A stretch of DNA of 64,000 nt from Streptomyces sp. BA2 (lineage in GTDB: Bacteria; Actinomycetota; Actinomycetes; Streptomycetales; Streptomycetaceae): positions 2,046,001 through 2,110,000 of the forward strand of contig NZ_WSRO01000002.1 of the NCBI RefSeq assembly GCF_009769735.1, given 5' to 3'. The first letter of the stretch is position 1. Every line of letters begins with the position of its first letter. A program made the translations under genes and the position numbers. The notes beneath the pieces were generated by a model. It saw only the letters and a program-made list of their open reading frames with translations, made no database searches and was not told the DNA's origin. Below are positions 9,397 to 19,015 of this stretch, piece by piece.

Positions 9397-10082
9397 GACG
9401 TGGCCTCACTGCCCTGCGCACGGGTCTCCGTGGCCGCGTCCGCCTCCGTGGCCGCGTCCGCCTCGGCGGCCTCCTTGCGCACGGTGACGACGCGCTGGAT
9501 CAGCGTGACGAGGCTGCCGACGGCGACGATCCACAGGGCGATGGGCAGCAGTACGTCGATGCCGGGGACCCCGAACTTGTGCAGCCCCGCCAGGCCCGCG
9601 GCGACCAGCGAGATCACCAGGCGCTCGGCGCGCTCCACCAGGCCGTTGACCGCGACGGGCAGGCCGATGGCCTCGCCGCGTGCCTTCGTGTACGAGACCA
9701 CCTGGCCGCTGGCCAGGCAGAAGATGGAGACGGCGCACAGGATGTTGTCGTCGCCGGAGCCCGCGTACCAGAGCGCGAGGCCACCGAAGATCGCGCTGTC
9801 GGCGACCCGGTCGAGCGTGGAGTCCAGGAAGGCCCCCCAGCGGCTGGAGCGTCCCAGCTGCCGCGCCATGTTCCCGTCGACGAGATCGGAGAACACGAAG
9901 AGCGTGATGACGATCGTGCCCCAGAAGAACTCTCCGCGGGGGAAGAAGACCAGCGCGCCCGCCACCACACCGGCCGTGCCGATGAACGTGACCGCGTCGG
10001 GGCTCACGCCGCGACGGATGAGAAACGCGGCGAACGGTGTGAGAACACGCGTGAAGAATGCACGCGCGTACTTGTTCAGCAT
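9393..10082 (-). CDS. pgsA: CDP-alcohol phosphatidyltransferase (phosphatidylinositol-phosphate synthase)
   Basis: Integral membrane enzyme of 229 residues with the complete CDP-alcohol phosphotransferase signature D-G-x2-A-R-x8-G-x3-D-x3-D in DGNMARQ...GAFLDSTLDRVAD. Several hydrophobic helices follow. In actinobacteria the copy next to the PIM acyltransferase and pimA condenses CDP-diacylglycerol with inositol 1-phosphate; that specificity is inferred from context. The tail has a short alternating Ala/Asp/Thr stretch (ADAATEADAATE), coded by a small tandem repeat. Confidence 0.9.
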   Translation of the reverse strand: MLNKYARAFFTRVLTPFAAFLIRRGVSPDAVTFIGTAGVVAGALVFFPRGEFFWGTIVITLFVFSDLVDGNMARQLGRSSRWGAFLDSTLDRVADSAIFGGLALWYAGSGDDNILCAVSIFCLASGQVVSYTKARGEAIGLPVAVNGLVERAERLVISLVAAGLAGLHKFGVPGIDVLLPIALWIVAVGSLVTLIQRVVTVRKEAAEADAATEADAATETRAQGSEATS

Positions 10083-10340
10083 GGCCTTCCCGAGGGGTCG
10101 GTGAGCCGCGCGGCCCTGTTGGCCACCGGCTGGCCCATCGTAGTCACGCCCTTGACGGACCGGCTCGCCCCCTCACGATCGCGTACGACGTATGGACGCA
10201 CAGTGACCCGAGTGGAAAGCTCGAAAGCACCGCGGGCGTCGCCGGAGCCGACCCGCACGCGGCCCCGCGTGTCCGCGAGCAGCCAGCATCCCCGAGGGGG
10301 CTGTGCCTCCTCACCGTGCACGTGACCGGGAGGCCAAGGC

Positions 10341-12548
10341 ATGGGCGACAAGGCGAATGCACACCCCGGAGCCGCCGGCAGGGCTACAGCGGCCGACCAC
10401 CCCGCCTCCGTACGGAATGTGGTGCTGGTCGGCCACAGCGGATCGGGCAAGACGACTCTGGTGGAGGCCCTCGCGCTGACCGCGGGGGCGGTGAACAGGG
10501 CGGGCCGTGTGGAGGACGGCACCGCTGTCTCCGACTACGACGACATCGAGCACCGGCAACAGCGCTCGGTACAGCTGTCGCTGGTTCCCGTCGAATGGGG
10601 CGGCTACAAGATCAATCTTCTGGACACCCCCGGGTACGCCGATTTCGTCGGGGAGCTGAGGGCCGGTCTGCGCGCGGCGGACGCGGCCCTTTTCGTCGTT
10701 TCGGCGGCCGAGGGCATCGAAGGCATCACCGGCGCGACGCGCATGGTGTGGGAGGAGTGCGCGGCGGTCGGCATGCCGCGGGCCATCGTGGTGACCCACC
10801 TGGAGGCGGCCCGCGCCGACTTCAGGGAGATGACGCGGACCTGCGCCGATGCCTTCGGGGGCGACGACCCCGATGCCGTACTGCCGCTGTACCTGCCGCT
10901 GCACGGCGCCGAGGGGCCGGACGGGCACGCACCGGTGACCGGCCTGATCGGGCTGCTCTCGCAGCGCATCTTCGACTACGCGTCCGGCGAACGGAAGGAG
11001 TCCGAACCGGGCGACGACCAGCTCCCGCTCATCGAGGACGCGCGCAACAACCTGATCGAGGGGATCATCGCCGAGAGCGAGGACGAGTCCCTCATGGACC
11101 GCTATCTCAGCGGCGAGGACCTCGACTTCAAGACGCTTGTGGAGGATCTGGAACGGGCCGTGGCACGCGGCATCTTCCACCCCGTACTCGCGGCGGCCCC
11201 CGCCGCCGAGGGTGCCCGCCAGGGCATCGGCACGGTGGAGCTCCTGGAGCTGATCACGGGTGGCTTTCCCACCCCCCTGGAGCACCCGGCGCCCGCCGTC
11301 ACCACGCCCGGCGGCAAGGCGCGGCCCCCGCTCACCTGCGACCCCGAGGGCCCGCTGGTCGCCGAGGTCGTGAAGACCGCGTCCGATCCCTACGTGGGGC
11401 GCGTCTCGCTCGTACGCGTCTTCTCCGGCACCCTGCGGCCCGACGAGACCGTGCACGTCTCCGGACACGGCCTGGCCGACCGCGGCCACGAGGACCACGA
11501 CGTCGACGAGCGCGTCGGCGCGCTCTCCTCCCCCTTCGGCAAGCACCAGCGCACGCTCACCAGCTGCATCGCGGGCGACCTGGCCTGCGTCGCCAAACTG
11601 AACCGCGCCGAGACGGGCGACACCCTCTCGGCCAAGGACGACCCGCTCCTGATGGAGCCCTGGGACATGCCCGACCCGCTCCTGCCGCTCGCCATCCAGG
11701 CGCACAGCAAGGCGGACGAGGACAAGCTCTCCCAGGGTCTTTCCCGTCTGGTCGCCGAGGACCCGACGATGCGCCTGGAACAGAACCAGGACACCCACCA
11801 GGTGGTGCTGTGGTGTCTTGGCGAGGCCCATGCCGATGTCGCCCTGGAGCGGCTGCGCAGCCGGTACGGCGTACAGGTCGACGTCGTGGCCCACAAGGTC
11901 TCCCTCCGGGAGACGTTCGCGGGCAAGTCGGCGGGACGGGGCCGACATGTGAAGCAGTCCGGCGGCCACGGCCAGTACGCGATCTGCGAGATCGAGGTCG
12001 AACCGCTGCCGGGCGGCAGCGGCATCGAGTTCGTCGACAAGGTCGTGGGCGGCTCCGTGCCCCGGCAGTTCATCCCGTCCGTCGAGAAGGGCGTGCGCGC
12101 GCAGGCCGCGAAGGGTGTGGCCGCCGGCTACCCCCTGATCGACGTACGCATCACGCTGCTCGACGGCAAGGCGCACTCGGTGGACTCCTCCGACGCCGCG
12201 TTCCAGACGGCGGGCGCGCTCGCGCTGCGCGAGGCGGCGGCCGACGCCAGGATCCATCTCCTGGAGCCGGTGGCCGAGGTGCGGGTCCTGGTCGGCGACG
12301 ACCATGTGGGCTCGGTGATGAGCGACTTCTCGGGGCGCCGCGGCCGGGTGGTCGGCACCGAGCAGGCGCCCGGCGGGCGCACGCTCGTGAGGGCCGAGGT
12401 GCCCGAGATCGAGATCGGGCGTTACGCCGTGGACCTGAGGTCCCTCTCGCAGGGCACCGCGCGCTTCAGCCGCACCTACGCACGCCACGAACCCATGCCG
12501 CCCCAGCTCTCCGAGAGGATCCGTGAACAGGCCCAGGACGTCTCCTAG
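10341..12548 (+). CDS. Elongation factor G-like protein (EF-G2)
   Basis: 735-residue paralogue of EF-G. Domain I has a P-loop GHSGSGKTTL (about 31-40) and DTPGYADF for G3. The place where NKxD should specify guanine reads VVTHLEAARADF, so G4 is not canonical. Domains II-V are recognisable (RGRHVKQSGGHGQYA and GFP-equivalent blocks, YPLIDVRITLLDGKAHSVDSSD). Start ATG is preceded by GGGAGG. Mycobacterial EF-G2 proteins of this type were reported to bind nucleotide without supporting ribosome-dependent GTPase activity; whether this one does is unknown. A strong terminator follows. Confidence 0.9.
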   Translation: MGDKANAHPGAAGRATAADHPASVRNVVLVGHSGSGKTTLVEALALTAGAVNRAGRVEDGTAVSDYDDIEHRQQRSVQLSLVPVEWGGYKINLLDTPGYADFVGELRAGLRAADAALFVVSAAEGIEGITGATRMVWEECAAVGMPRAIVVTHLEAARADFREMTRTCADAFGGDDPDAVLPLYLPLHGAEGPDGHAPVTGLIGLLSQRIFDYASGERKESEPGDDQLPLIEDARNNLIEGIIAESEDESLMDRYLSGEDLDFKTLVEDLERAVARGIFHPVLAAAPAAEGARQGIGTVELLELITGGFPTPLEHPAPAVTTPGGKARPPLTCDPEGPLVAEVVKTASDPYVGRVSLVRVFSGTLRPDETVHVSGHGLADRGHEDHDVDERVGALSSPFGKHQRTLTSCIAGDLACVAKLNRAETGDTLSAKDDPLLMEPWDMPDPLLPLAIQAHSKADEDKLSQGLSRLVAEDPTMRLEQNQDTHQVVLWCLGEAHADVALERLRSRYGVQVDVVAHKVSLRETFAGKSAGRGRHVKQSGGHGQYAICEIEVEPLPGGSGIEFVDKVVGGSVPRQFIPSVEKGVRAQAAKGVAAGYPLIDVRITLLDGKAHSVDSSDAAFQTAGALALREAAADARIHLLEPVAEVRVLVGDDHVGSVMSDFSGRRGRVVGTEQAPGGRTLVRAEVPEIEIGRYAVDLRSLSQGTARFSRTYARHEPMPPQLSERIREQAQDVS

Positions 12549-12557
12549 TTGAGGATC

Positions 12558-12590
12558 TCCGGCAGGGCGCACCCGATGCGCCCTGCCGGA
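12558..12590 (+). terminator. Strong hairpin terminator after EF-G-like gene
   Basis: Perfect 14-base-pair stem (TCCGGCAGGGCGCA with TGCGCCCTGCCGGA) and a five-base loop, beginning nine bases after the EF-G-like stop codon. Confidence 0.85.
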
Positions 12591-12681
12591 TGTCAGTGCA
12601 CACCGATACGCTGATGACCTGATCAACAGGTGTGCCAGGCACGGAAGTCGGGAAGGCCGCAGCAGCGAAGGTATTGCGGCG

Positions 12682-14349
12682 ATGGGGGCGGCAGTGGCGG
12701 ACGACGTATTCGACTTCAGGCCCGGGGCCCAGGTCCCGCTGTCCGGGGCCGCAGGACAGACGGCGGCGACCCACGCCCTCGCGTCGGCCGCGTACCGCGA
12801 CGACAAAGCGACGAAGATCCTCGACGCCAACAACGAATGGCACAAGTCCGAGGTGAAGGAAGGCCTTTGGTCGCTCTTCGCCCCGAACCTGGGCGAGGCG
12901 TTCGCACGGGCCGTGCAGGTGCGGATGCTCGGCGGCGCCCGTAAGCCGCTCATCCAGTCCTTCGGCATGGAGCCGCAGTCGATCGTCGAGCACTGCCTCG
13001 CGGCGAACAACATCCGCAAGGAGCGCGACCGCTGGCTCACCGTCGTGATGGTGGTGTGCGGACTCCTCTTCCTGCCCGGACTGCTCGTCTGGCTGCTCCT
13101 CTTCACGGCCAAGCAGGCGGTCGTCAAGCGGGACAACAAGCGGGCGAGCGCGATCGCGACGGCCGTCCTGGTCGCCGTGGGCGTCCTCGCCGCGATCTTC
13201 CTCATCAAACTGCCGGTCGACGGCCTCCTCGGGTGGTACATCCGCGCGGCGATCGTCGTCCCCGTGGCGGGCTGGTTCTGGGCCAAGCTGATCGCCGAGC
13301 GCACCGCGAGGGATCTGCGCGACCGCTGGGCGAGCCTGCTAGCCGGCGGCGGGATCGGCGCCAAGATCCCCGAGGCGGTGCCGGGCAGCCCGGGCGAGAC
13401 GGCCGCCGAGCAGCTCCGCCAGGGCCTTGCCCGCCTGTCGGCCGAGCAGCAGAGCAACTCGGTCTTCTATGCGGGCCCCAAGGGAATACTGGGCATGGGC
13501 ACCCGCTGGGGCAGTTGGCAGCTCGCCGAGGAGCTGGTCTCCAGCAAGGAAGGCACGGAGATCCACCCGTTCCGCAGCTGGGACGTCATACGGTCCGTGC
13601 ACGACCAGCTGCGCCTCCTGGAGCGCGGGCCGCTGCACACCGGCGGCTTCCCGACCCCGTCGATAAAGCACTGGATCGTCTCCCCCATCGGGGAGAACGC
13701 GAAGGCGGTCTCCCGCCCCAGCGGCACGGAGGTCGAGGCCTTCCAGGTCCGGGGCCACGAGATACAGCGGATCTGCAACGAACAGCAGTTCGGCGGCGGC
13801 GACCGTCACTATCTCGGCTGCCAGTTCACGCTCTGGGACGGTCAGTTGGTCATCACGATGCTGATCACGGTGACCGTCCTGCACGAGACCCTGCGCATCG
13901 AGGTCACAGGACACGCCCTCGGCCCGGTCCACTCGCTGTTCACCAGCAAGCCCGACCCCAAGGTCAAGAAGGTCGCCAAGCCCATCAAGTTCTGGGAGAC
14001 CACGGAGCGCAAGCTGCCGCTGGTCGACGCCGACGAGGTCGTACGCCTCGCGCTGCGCGCCCCCTTCACCTGGTATCCGCCGATCCTGGACTACCTCGGC
14101 GGCAAGCTGGTCCTGCCCGAGCCCTTCGGGCTGCGGCACGCCTGGGCGGACAAGCCGTGGCGGCACCGCTTCATGGCCGACGACGCGCTGCGCGCGGCCA
14201 CCCCGGTGCTCCGCGTGGTGCACTCGGCGGCCATCAAGGTCCTCCAGGAGAACGGCGTCGACACGGAGAAGTTCGGTACGCGCTCCGGCTTCCTCAGCGG
14301 CGCGGTCCAGGACCCGATGCCGAGGAAGGCGGACGTGTACGACGCGTGA
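12682..14349 (+). CDS. Membrane protein of unknown function
   Basis: 555 residues, not recognised. A soluble N-terminal part (about 1-115) is followed by a hydrophobic block with about three helices between residues 117 and 197, and then a long charged region (about 200-555) that is probably cytoplasmic. Distinct sequences include RSWDVIRSVHDQLRLLERGPLHTG and a TWYPPILDYLGG block. The ATG at 12682 was taken; a GTG six codons in (VADDVFDF), preceded by a G-rich run, is an equally good start. It converges on the HIT gene with only six bases between stops. Function cannot be inferred from context. Confidence 0.8.
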   Translation: MGAAVADDVFDFRPGAQVPLSGAAGQTAATHALASAAYRDDKATKILDANNEWHKSEVKEGLWSLFAPNLGEAFARAVQVRMLGGARKPLIQSFGMEPQSIVEHCLAANNIRKERDRWLTVVMVVCGLLFLPGLLVWLLLFTAKQAVVKRDNKRASAIATAVLVAVGVLAAIFLIKLPVDGLLGWYIRAAIVVPVAGWFWAKLIAERTARDLRDRWASLLAGGGIGAKIPEAVPGSPGETAAEQLRQGLARLSAEQQSNSVFYAGPKGILGMGTRWGSWQLAEELVSSKEGTEIHPFRSWDVIRSVHDQLRLLERGPLHTGGFPTPSIKHWIVSPIGENAKAVSRPSGTEVEAFQVRGHEIQRICNEQQFGGGDRHYLGCQFTLWDGQLVITMLITVTVLHETLRIEVTGHALGPVHSLFTSKPDPKVKKVAKPIKFWETTERKLPLVDADEVVRLALRAPFTWYPPILDYLGGKLVLPEPFGLRHAWADKPWRHRFMADDALRAATPVLRVVHSAAIKVLQENGVDTEKFGTRSGFLSGAVQDPMPRKADVYDA

Positions 14350-14355
14350 GGCGCG

Positions 14356-14919
14356 TCAGAGCGCGGCGGGCCAGGCGTCGGCCAGCATCTTGCGGGTGTC
14401 CGCGAGCAGCTGCGGAAGGATCTTCGTGTGGCCGACGACCGGCATGAAGTTCGTGTCCCCGCCCCAGCGCGGCACGATGTGCTGGTGCAGATGCGCGGCG
14501 ATACCGGCGCCCGCCACGGTGCCCTGGTTCATGCCGATGTTGAAGCCGTGCGCGCCGGACGCGGCGCGCAGCGCCGTCATGGCCTGCTTGGTGAGCTCAC
14601 CGAGCTCGGCCGTCTCCCGGGCGGTCAGTTCCGTGTAGTCGGCGACGTGACGGTAGGGCACGACCATGAGGTGGCCGCCGTTGTACGGGTAGAGGTTGAG
14701 CACCGCGTACACCTGCTCGCCGCGCGCGACGACCAGCCCGTCCTCGTCCGATTTGGCCGGGATGGAGCAGAAGGGACAGCCGTCGTCGGCGCCCGGACCG
14801 CTCGGCTTGTTCTCGCCCTGGATGTACGCCATCCGGTGGGGCGTCCACAGGCGCTGGAACGCGTCCTGCGTCCCCACTCCGATCTGCTGCTCCGGCTCAC
14901 TCGTCATGCTGTGCAGCAT
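14356..14919 (-). CDS. HIT-family protein (Ap4A phosphorylase-like)
   Basis: Histidine-triad nucleotide-binding protein of about 187 residues. The triad HLHQHIVPRW is intact, and the upstream CPFCSIPAK pair of cysteines fits the zinc-binding subgroup of actinobacterial HIT/Ap4A phosphorylases. The NLYPYNGGHLMVVP block is a second family landmark. Two close ATG starts exist (14919, MLHSMTSEP; 14907, MTSEP); neither has a clear Shine-Dalgarno sequence, so the start is uncertain by four codons. Divergent from the potassium channel with about 67 bases between starts. Confidence 0.9.
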   Translation of the reverse strand: MLHSMTSEPEQQIGVGTQDAFQRLWTPHRMAYIQGENKPSGPGADDGCPFCSIPAKSDEDGLVVARGEQVYAVLNLYPYNGGHLMVVPYRHVADYTELTARETAELGELTKQAMTALRAASGAHGFNIGMNQGTVAGAGIAAHLHQHIVPRWGGDTNFMPVVGHTKILPQLLADTRKMLADAWPAAL

Positions 14920-14986
14920 ATGACTTAGCCCGATCGAAGCGTGTCGCCGGGGCGCCCGCCGGACGCGGCACCGCGAAGCTGGCCCG

Positions 14987-15643
14987 ATGACCGATGACAG
15001 CCGCCAGGCACGCTGGGACAGCCGCACGGAGGCCCCCCTCGCCGTGGCCTCGATGCTCTACCTGACCGCGTACGCGGTACTGGTCCTGGCCTCACGACTG
15101 CCCGGGGCATGGCGCGACCTCTGCCTTGCGGTCCTCATCGCCGCCTGGGCCGCGTTCGCCGTGGACTACGCGGTGCGGTGGCGGCTGAGCGGGCAGGGCC
15201 CGCGCTTCGTACGCACCCACTGTCTGGACACCCTGGTTCTCGTCCTGCCCCTGCTGCGGCCGCTGCGCGTGGTGCGCATCTACGAGGCAGTCCAGCGCAG
15301 GCACGGCAGGCCGCGTCTCGCGCTGCACGCGCGCGTGGTCACATACGCCGGGCTTTCCGCGCTGCTCATCGGCTTCACCGGCGCGCTGGCCGTCTACCAG
15401 CGTGAGCACACGGCTCCGGGAGGGACGATCCGTACCTTCGGGGACGCGGTGTGGTGGACGGCGGCCACGCTCGCGACCGTGGGCTACGGCGACGTGACGC
15501 CCGTGACGCCGCTCGGGCGCGTGATCGCGGTGGGCCTGATGCTCTGCGGCCTCGCGCTGCTCGGCGCGGTGACGGGGTCGTTCTCGTCGTGGCTGCTTCA
15601 GGTGTTCGCGCGGGAGGACGAGGAAAGGCCCCCGGGGCGCTGA
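14987..15643 (+). CDS. Two-pore-loop type potassium channel
   Basis: 218-residue ion channel with the K+ selectivity filter TVGYGD at residues 164-169. Hydrophobic segments occur at about 18-36, 45-62, 82-92, 118-137 and 171-195, so the last two flank the pore loop (FGDAVWWTAATLATVGYGDV). The third and fourth segments include an arginine-rich stretch (LLRPLRVVRIYEAVQRRHGR) reminiscent of a reduced voltage-sensor S4. No large cytoplasmic gating (RCK) domain follows; the protein ends shortly after the pore helix. The final codons form part of a terminator hairpin. Confidence 0.88.
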   Translation: MTDDSRQARWDSRTEAPLAVASMLYLTAYAVLVLASRLPGAWRDLCLAVLIAAWAAFAVDYAVRWRLSGQGPRFVRTHCLDTLVLVLPLLRPLRVVRIYEAVQRRHGRPRLALHARVVTYAGLSALLIGFTGALAVYQREHTAPGGTIRTFGDAVWWTAATLATVGYGDVTPVTPLGRVIAVGLMLCGLALLGAVTGSFSSWLLQVFAREDEERPPGR

Positions 15644-15658
15644 ACGTCCCGGGGGCCT
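15626..15658. terminator. Bidirectional terminator between channel gene and thrS
   Basis: AGGCCCCCGGG pairs with CCCGGGGGCCT around an 11-base loop that contains the channel stop codon (TGA 15641-15643). It lies between convergent genes and can serve both. Confidence 0.75.
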
Positions 15659-15668
15659 CTCACTCAGG

Positions 15669-17645
15669 TCACACCTGTACGCGGCTCTCCACCACGTCGA
15701 GGAGCTTGGCCAGCGCCTGGTCGCGGGGGATGCCGTTCTCCTGCGAGCCGTCGCGGTAGCGGAAGGAGATCGTGCCCGCGTTCATGTCGTCGTCACCGAC
15801 GATGATCATGAAGGGGACCTTCAGCTTCTGCTGCGTCCTGATCTTCTTCTGCATACGGTCGGAGGAGGCGTCCACCTCGACCCGCAGGCCCTTCTTCTTG
15901 GCCTCGGCCGCGAACTCCTGGAGGTACGGGATGTGCGCGTCGCCGACGGGGATGCCCACCGCCTGGACCGGGGCGAGCCACGGCGGCATCGCGCCCGCGT
16001 AGTGCTCCAGAAGCACCGCGAAGAACCGCTCGATGGAGCCGAACAGCGCACGGTGGATCATCACCGGACGCTGCTTGGTGCCGTCCGGCGAGGTGTACTC
16101 CAGGTTGAAGCGCTCCGGCAGGTTGAAGTCCAGCTGCACGGTCGACATCTGCCAGGTGCGGCCGATGGCGTCCTTGCACTGCACGGAGATCTTCGGGCCG
16201 TAGAAGGCGGCGCCGCCCGGGTCCGGGACCAGCGGCAGGCCCTGCTTCTCGGCGACCTTGCGCAGCGTCTCGGTGGCCTCTTCCCAGACCTCGTCCGAGC
16301 CGACGAACTTCTCCGGGTCCTTGGTGGACAGCTCCAGGTAGAAGTCGGTCAGGCCGTAGTCGCGCAGCAGGTTCAGGACGAAGGTGAGCGTCGTGTCGAG
16401 CTCGTCCGCCATCTGCTCCTTGGTGCAGTAGATGTGCGCGTCGTCCTGGGTGAAGCCGCGGGCACGGGTCAGACCGTGCACGACGCCCGACTTCTCGTAC
16501 CGGTACACCGTGCCGAACTCGAAGAGACGCAGCGGCAGTTCACGGTAGGAACGCCCACGCGCATCGAAGATCAGGTTGTGCATCGGGCAGTTCATGGGCT
16601 TGAGGTAGTAGTCCACACCCTCGTCGAGCTGCATGGGCGGGTACATGCCGTCGGCGTACCAGTCCAGGTGGCCCGAGGTCTCGAAGAGCTTCCCCTTCGT
16701 GGCGTGCGGGGTGTAGACGAACTCGTACCCCTCCTCCTCGTGGCGCCGCCGCGAGTAGTCCTCCATGACCCGGCGGATGATGCCGCCCTTGGGGTGGAAG
16801 ACCGCGAGGCCCGAGCCGATCTGCTCCGGGATGGAGAAGAGGTCCAGCTCGCTGCCGAGCTTGCGGTGGTCGCGCTTCTCGGCCTCGGCGAGGAACTCCA
16901 GGTGGGCCTTGAGCTCGTCCTTGGTGGGCCAGGCGGTGCCGTAGATGCGCTGGAGCATCGGGTTCTTCTCGCTGCCGCGCCAGTACGCCGCGGCGTTGCG
17001 CATCAGCTTGAACGCCGGGATGTTCCGGGTGGTGGGCAGGTGGGGACCGCGGCAGAGGTCCTTCCAGCACAGGTCACCGGTCTTCGGGTCGAGGTTGTCG
17101 TAGATGGTCAGCTCGCCGCCACCCACCTCGACGTCCGCGCCGTCGTCGCTGGACGCGGAGCCCTTGATGCCGATGAGCTCCAGCTTGTACGGCTCGTCGG
17201 CGAGCTCCTCGCGGGCGGCCTCATCGGAGACGACGCGGCGCGAGAAGCGCTGGCCGCGCTTCTGGATCTCCTGCATCTTCTTTTCGATGGCCTTGAGGTC
17301 CTCGGGCGTGAAGGGCTTCTCGACGTCGAAGTCGTAGTAGAAGCCGTTCTGGACCGGCGGGCCGATGCCCAGCTTGGCCTCGGGGAAGAGCTCCTGCACG
17401 GCCTGCGCCATCACGTGCGCGGTGGAGTGGCGCAGGATGTTCAGGCCGTCCTCGGAGGAGATCTCGACCGGCTCGACCTCCTCGCCGTCCTTCACCTCGT
17501 ACGCGAGGTCCTTCAGCTCACCGGCCACGCGGGCGGCGACGATGGTGCGCTCTCCGGGGAAGAGTTCAGCGGCCGTAGTGCCCGTCGTCACCACGCGCTC
17601 TTCCCGCTCGGAATCGCGTTGGATGATCACACGGACGTCTGACAC
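15669..17645 (-). CDS. thrS: Threonine--tRNA ligase
   Basis: Class II aminoacyl-tRNA synthetase of 658 residues. The order is an N-terminal TGS-like domain ([10 protein letters not shown]...), the editing domain ([29 protein letters not shown]), the catalytic core with [12 protein letters not shown] and [15 protein letters not shown] (motif 2 region), and the anticodon-binding domain near the C-terminus. The GTG start at 17645 is preceded by an excellent AGGAGA Shine-Dalgarno sequence; an upstream ATG at 17726 would add unrelated residues. No T-box leader is evident upstream. Confidence 0.97.
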   Translation of the reverse strand: MSDVRVIIQRDSEREERVVTTGTTAAELFPGERTIVAARVAGELKDLAYEVKDGEEVEPVEISSEDGLNILRHSTAHVMAQAVQELFPEAKLGIGPPVQNGFYYDFDVEKPFTPEDLKAIEKKMQEIQKRGQRFSRRVVSDEAAREELADEPYKLELIGIKGSASSDDGADVEVGGGELTIYDNLDPKTGDLCWKDLCRGPHLPTTRNIPAFKLMRNAAAYWRGSEKNPMLQRIYGTAWPTKDELKAHLEFLAEAEKRDHRKLGSELDLFSIPEQIGSGLAVFHPKGGIIRRVMEDYSRRRHEEEGYEFVYTPHATKGKLFETSGHLDWYADGMYPPMQLDEGVDYYLKPMNCPMHNLIFDARGRSYRELPLRLFEFGTVYRYEKSGVVHGLTRARGFTQDDAHIYCTKEQMADELDTTLTFVLNLLRDYGLTDFYLELSTKDPEKFVGSDEVWEEATETLRKVAEKQGLPLVPDPGGAAFYGPKISVQCKDAIGRTWQMSTVQLDFNLPERFNLEYTSPDGTKQRPVMIHRALFGSIERFFAVLLEHYAGAMPPWLAPVQAVGIPVGDAHIPYLQEFAAEAKKKGLRVEVDASSDRMQKKIRTQQKLKVPFMIIVGDDDMNAGTISFRYRDGSQENGIPRDQALAKLLDVVESRVQV

Positions 17646-17776
17646 CGGTCTTCTCCTACCTGAAGGGGGTCGCGGCAGATCTGCTCCTGCACGCGATACG
17701 AATCGTACCGAGCCCGGGGCGCCCATCGCGAAACGGTTATCCCCGGGGCCTCAGCCGCGCCCCGCCTCAGACACCC

Positions 17777-19015
17777 CTAGTCGCCGCTGCACGCCTCCTC
17801 GAAGAAGTCGAGATTCTCCTGGAGCGACTTCATCAGGCGGTCCTTGTCCCCCTCGTCCACCTGCACAGGCACCACTCCGGAGGCCCCGGTGAGCCGCCGG
17901 AACCCGCCCCGGCTCTCCAGCCGCCCGTGCACCCGGATCGGCAGCCCCACCAGATGGGCATGGCCCGCGATGCGGTACGACTCCTCGTCGAGCGTCATGC
18001 GTACGTGGGGGACGTCGGCGCCCGCGAGCACCCGGACCCGCACGGTGCCGTCACCCCGCGGCCCCGGCCGCCGCATCCGCACCACGGCCCCCGTGATCCG
18101 CACCGGCATCGCAGGCTCGTCCCGCAGATAGCGGGCGCTCGCCTCTCTGAGCACCGTCAGGTCACCGGGCGAGAACTCGACGGGATCGGCGTCGACGGCG
18201 CACCCCTCGGGCACCCCGGCGGCCGGCGCCCACTCCACGGCGACCCGTGCCCCTTCCGTGCCCCGCACCAGGGCCACGACGGCCTCCGTCAGCTCATGGC
18301 TGACGCCCGCCTCGACGGCGCCGTCGAAGGCGTCCATGCCACCGGTGGCCCGCTGGTAGTCGACGGCTTCGCGGACCGCGTACAGCGCCTGGTGCAGCCG
18401 CACCGCGAGGAGCCGCCCCGTCAGGACGGGCACGAACGCGGTGAGCTGCCGCCCGCCCGGAGCGGGCCCGACCAGGACGCTCTCCAGGGACGCGGCGGCG
18501 GGCCCGCGGTGCCGCGCCCCGTAGTACCCGGCACGGCCGCGTGCCGCGAGGGCCCCCGCGAGCAGCATCTGCCGTGCCGCCGCCCGCAGTTGTTCCTCCG
18601 CCGTCCAGGTCGCGGCGCCCGCGGGGCCTGCCGGGACATCGCGCCACCAGCGGATCTCGTCGCTGGGCACGGTGAGCCCGACGAGCACGTCACGCGCGGA
18701 CGGCGACGCGCTGCGCGCCAGGGCGGTGAGCGCCTCGCCGAGCAGGTCCTCGCAGTCGGGGAAGGCCCTGTTCTCCGGCACGAGCAGACTCGTGCCGCCC
18801 CCGCCGGGCCCCGGCGGGGTCCAGCGGGCGTAGCGCCCCGCCGCTCCCCCGCGCCGGCGCCAGCCGTGCCGGACGAGCAGCGCGCCGAGCACGGCGGGGT
18901 CGACCTGCGAAGGCTCGGGGGGACCCAACGGGGTCAGCGGTTCTGCCCAGCTGCCCGCGGCTTCAACGGGGTGCGGGCGAACGGGGCGTAGCGGCTCTTC
19001 GATCGGGCGGTGCAT
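17777..19015 (-). CDS. Uncharacterised protein with C-terminal OB-like domain
   Basis: 412 residues, no recognised family overall. The C-terminal ~100 residues (RITGAVVRMRRPG...VRVRVLAG...VRMTLDEESYRIAGHAH...IRVHGRLESRGGFRRLTG) have the strand pattern of the OB-like modules found at the end of several actinobacterial proteins; this is an inference from sequence pattern. The N-terminal two thirds is Ala/Arg/Pro-rich. Its ATG overlaps the stop of the DUF4365 gene by one base (TGATG), so the two are translationally coupled and likely act together. Confidence 0.75.
   Translation of the reverse strand: MHRPIEEPLRPVRPHPVEAAGSWAEPLTPLGPPEPSQVDPAVLGALLVRHGWRRRGGAAGRYARWTPPGPGGGGTSLLVPENRAFPDCEDLLGEALTALARSASPSARDVLVGLTVPSDEIRWWRDVPAGPAGAATWTAEEQLRAAARQMLLAGALAARGRAGYYGARHRGPAAASLESVLVGPAPGGRQLTAFVPVLTGRLLAVRLHQALYAVREAVDYQRATGGMDAFDGAVEAGVSHELTEAVVALVRGTEGARVAVEWAPAAGVPEGCAVDADPVEFSPGDLTVLREASARYLRDEPAMPVRITGAVVRMRRPGPRGDGTVRVRVLAGADVPHVRMTLDEESYRIAGHAHLVGLPIRVHGRLESRGGFRRLTGASGVVPVQVDEGDKDRLMKSLQENLDFFEEACSGD

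Noticed and set aside
17646..17776. T-box riboswitch upstream of thrS
   Set aside because: No T-box sequence or long structured leader; the spacer is only 131 bases and GC-rich without the conserved motif.
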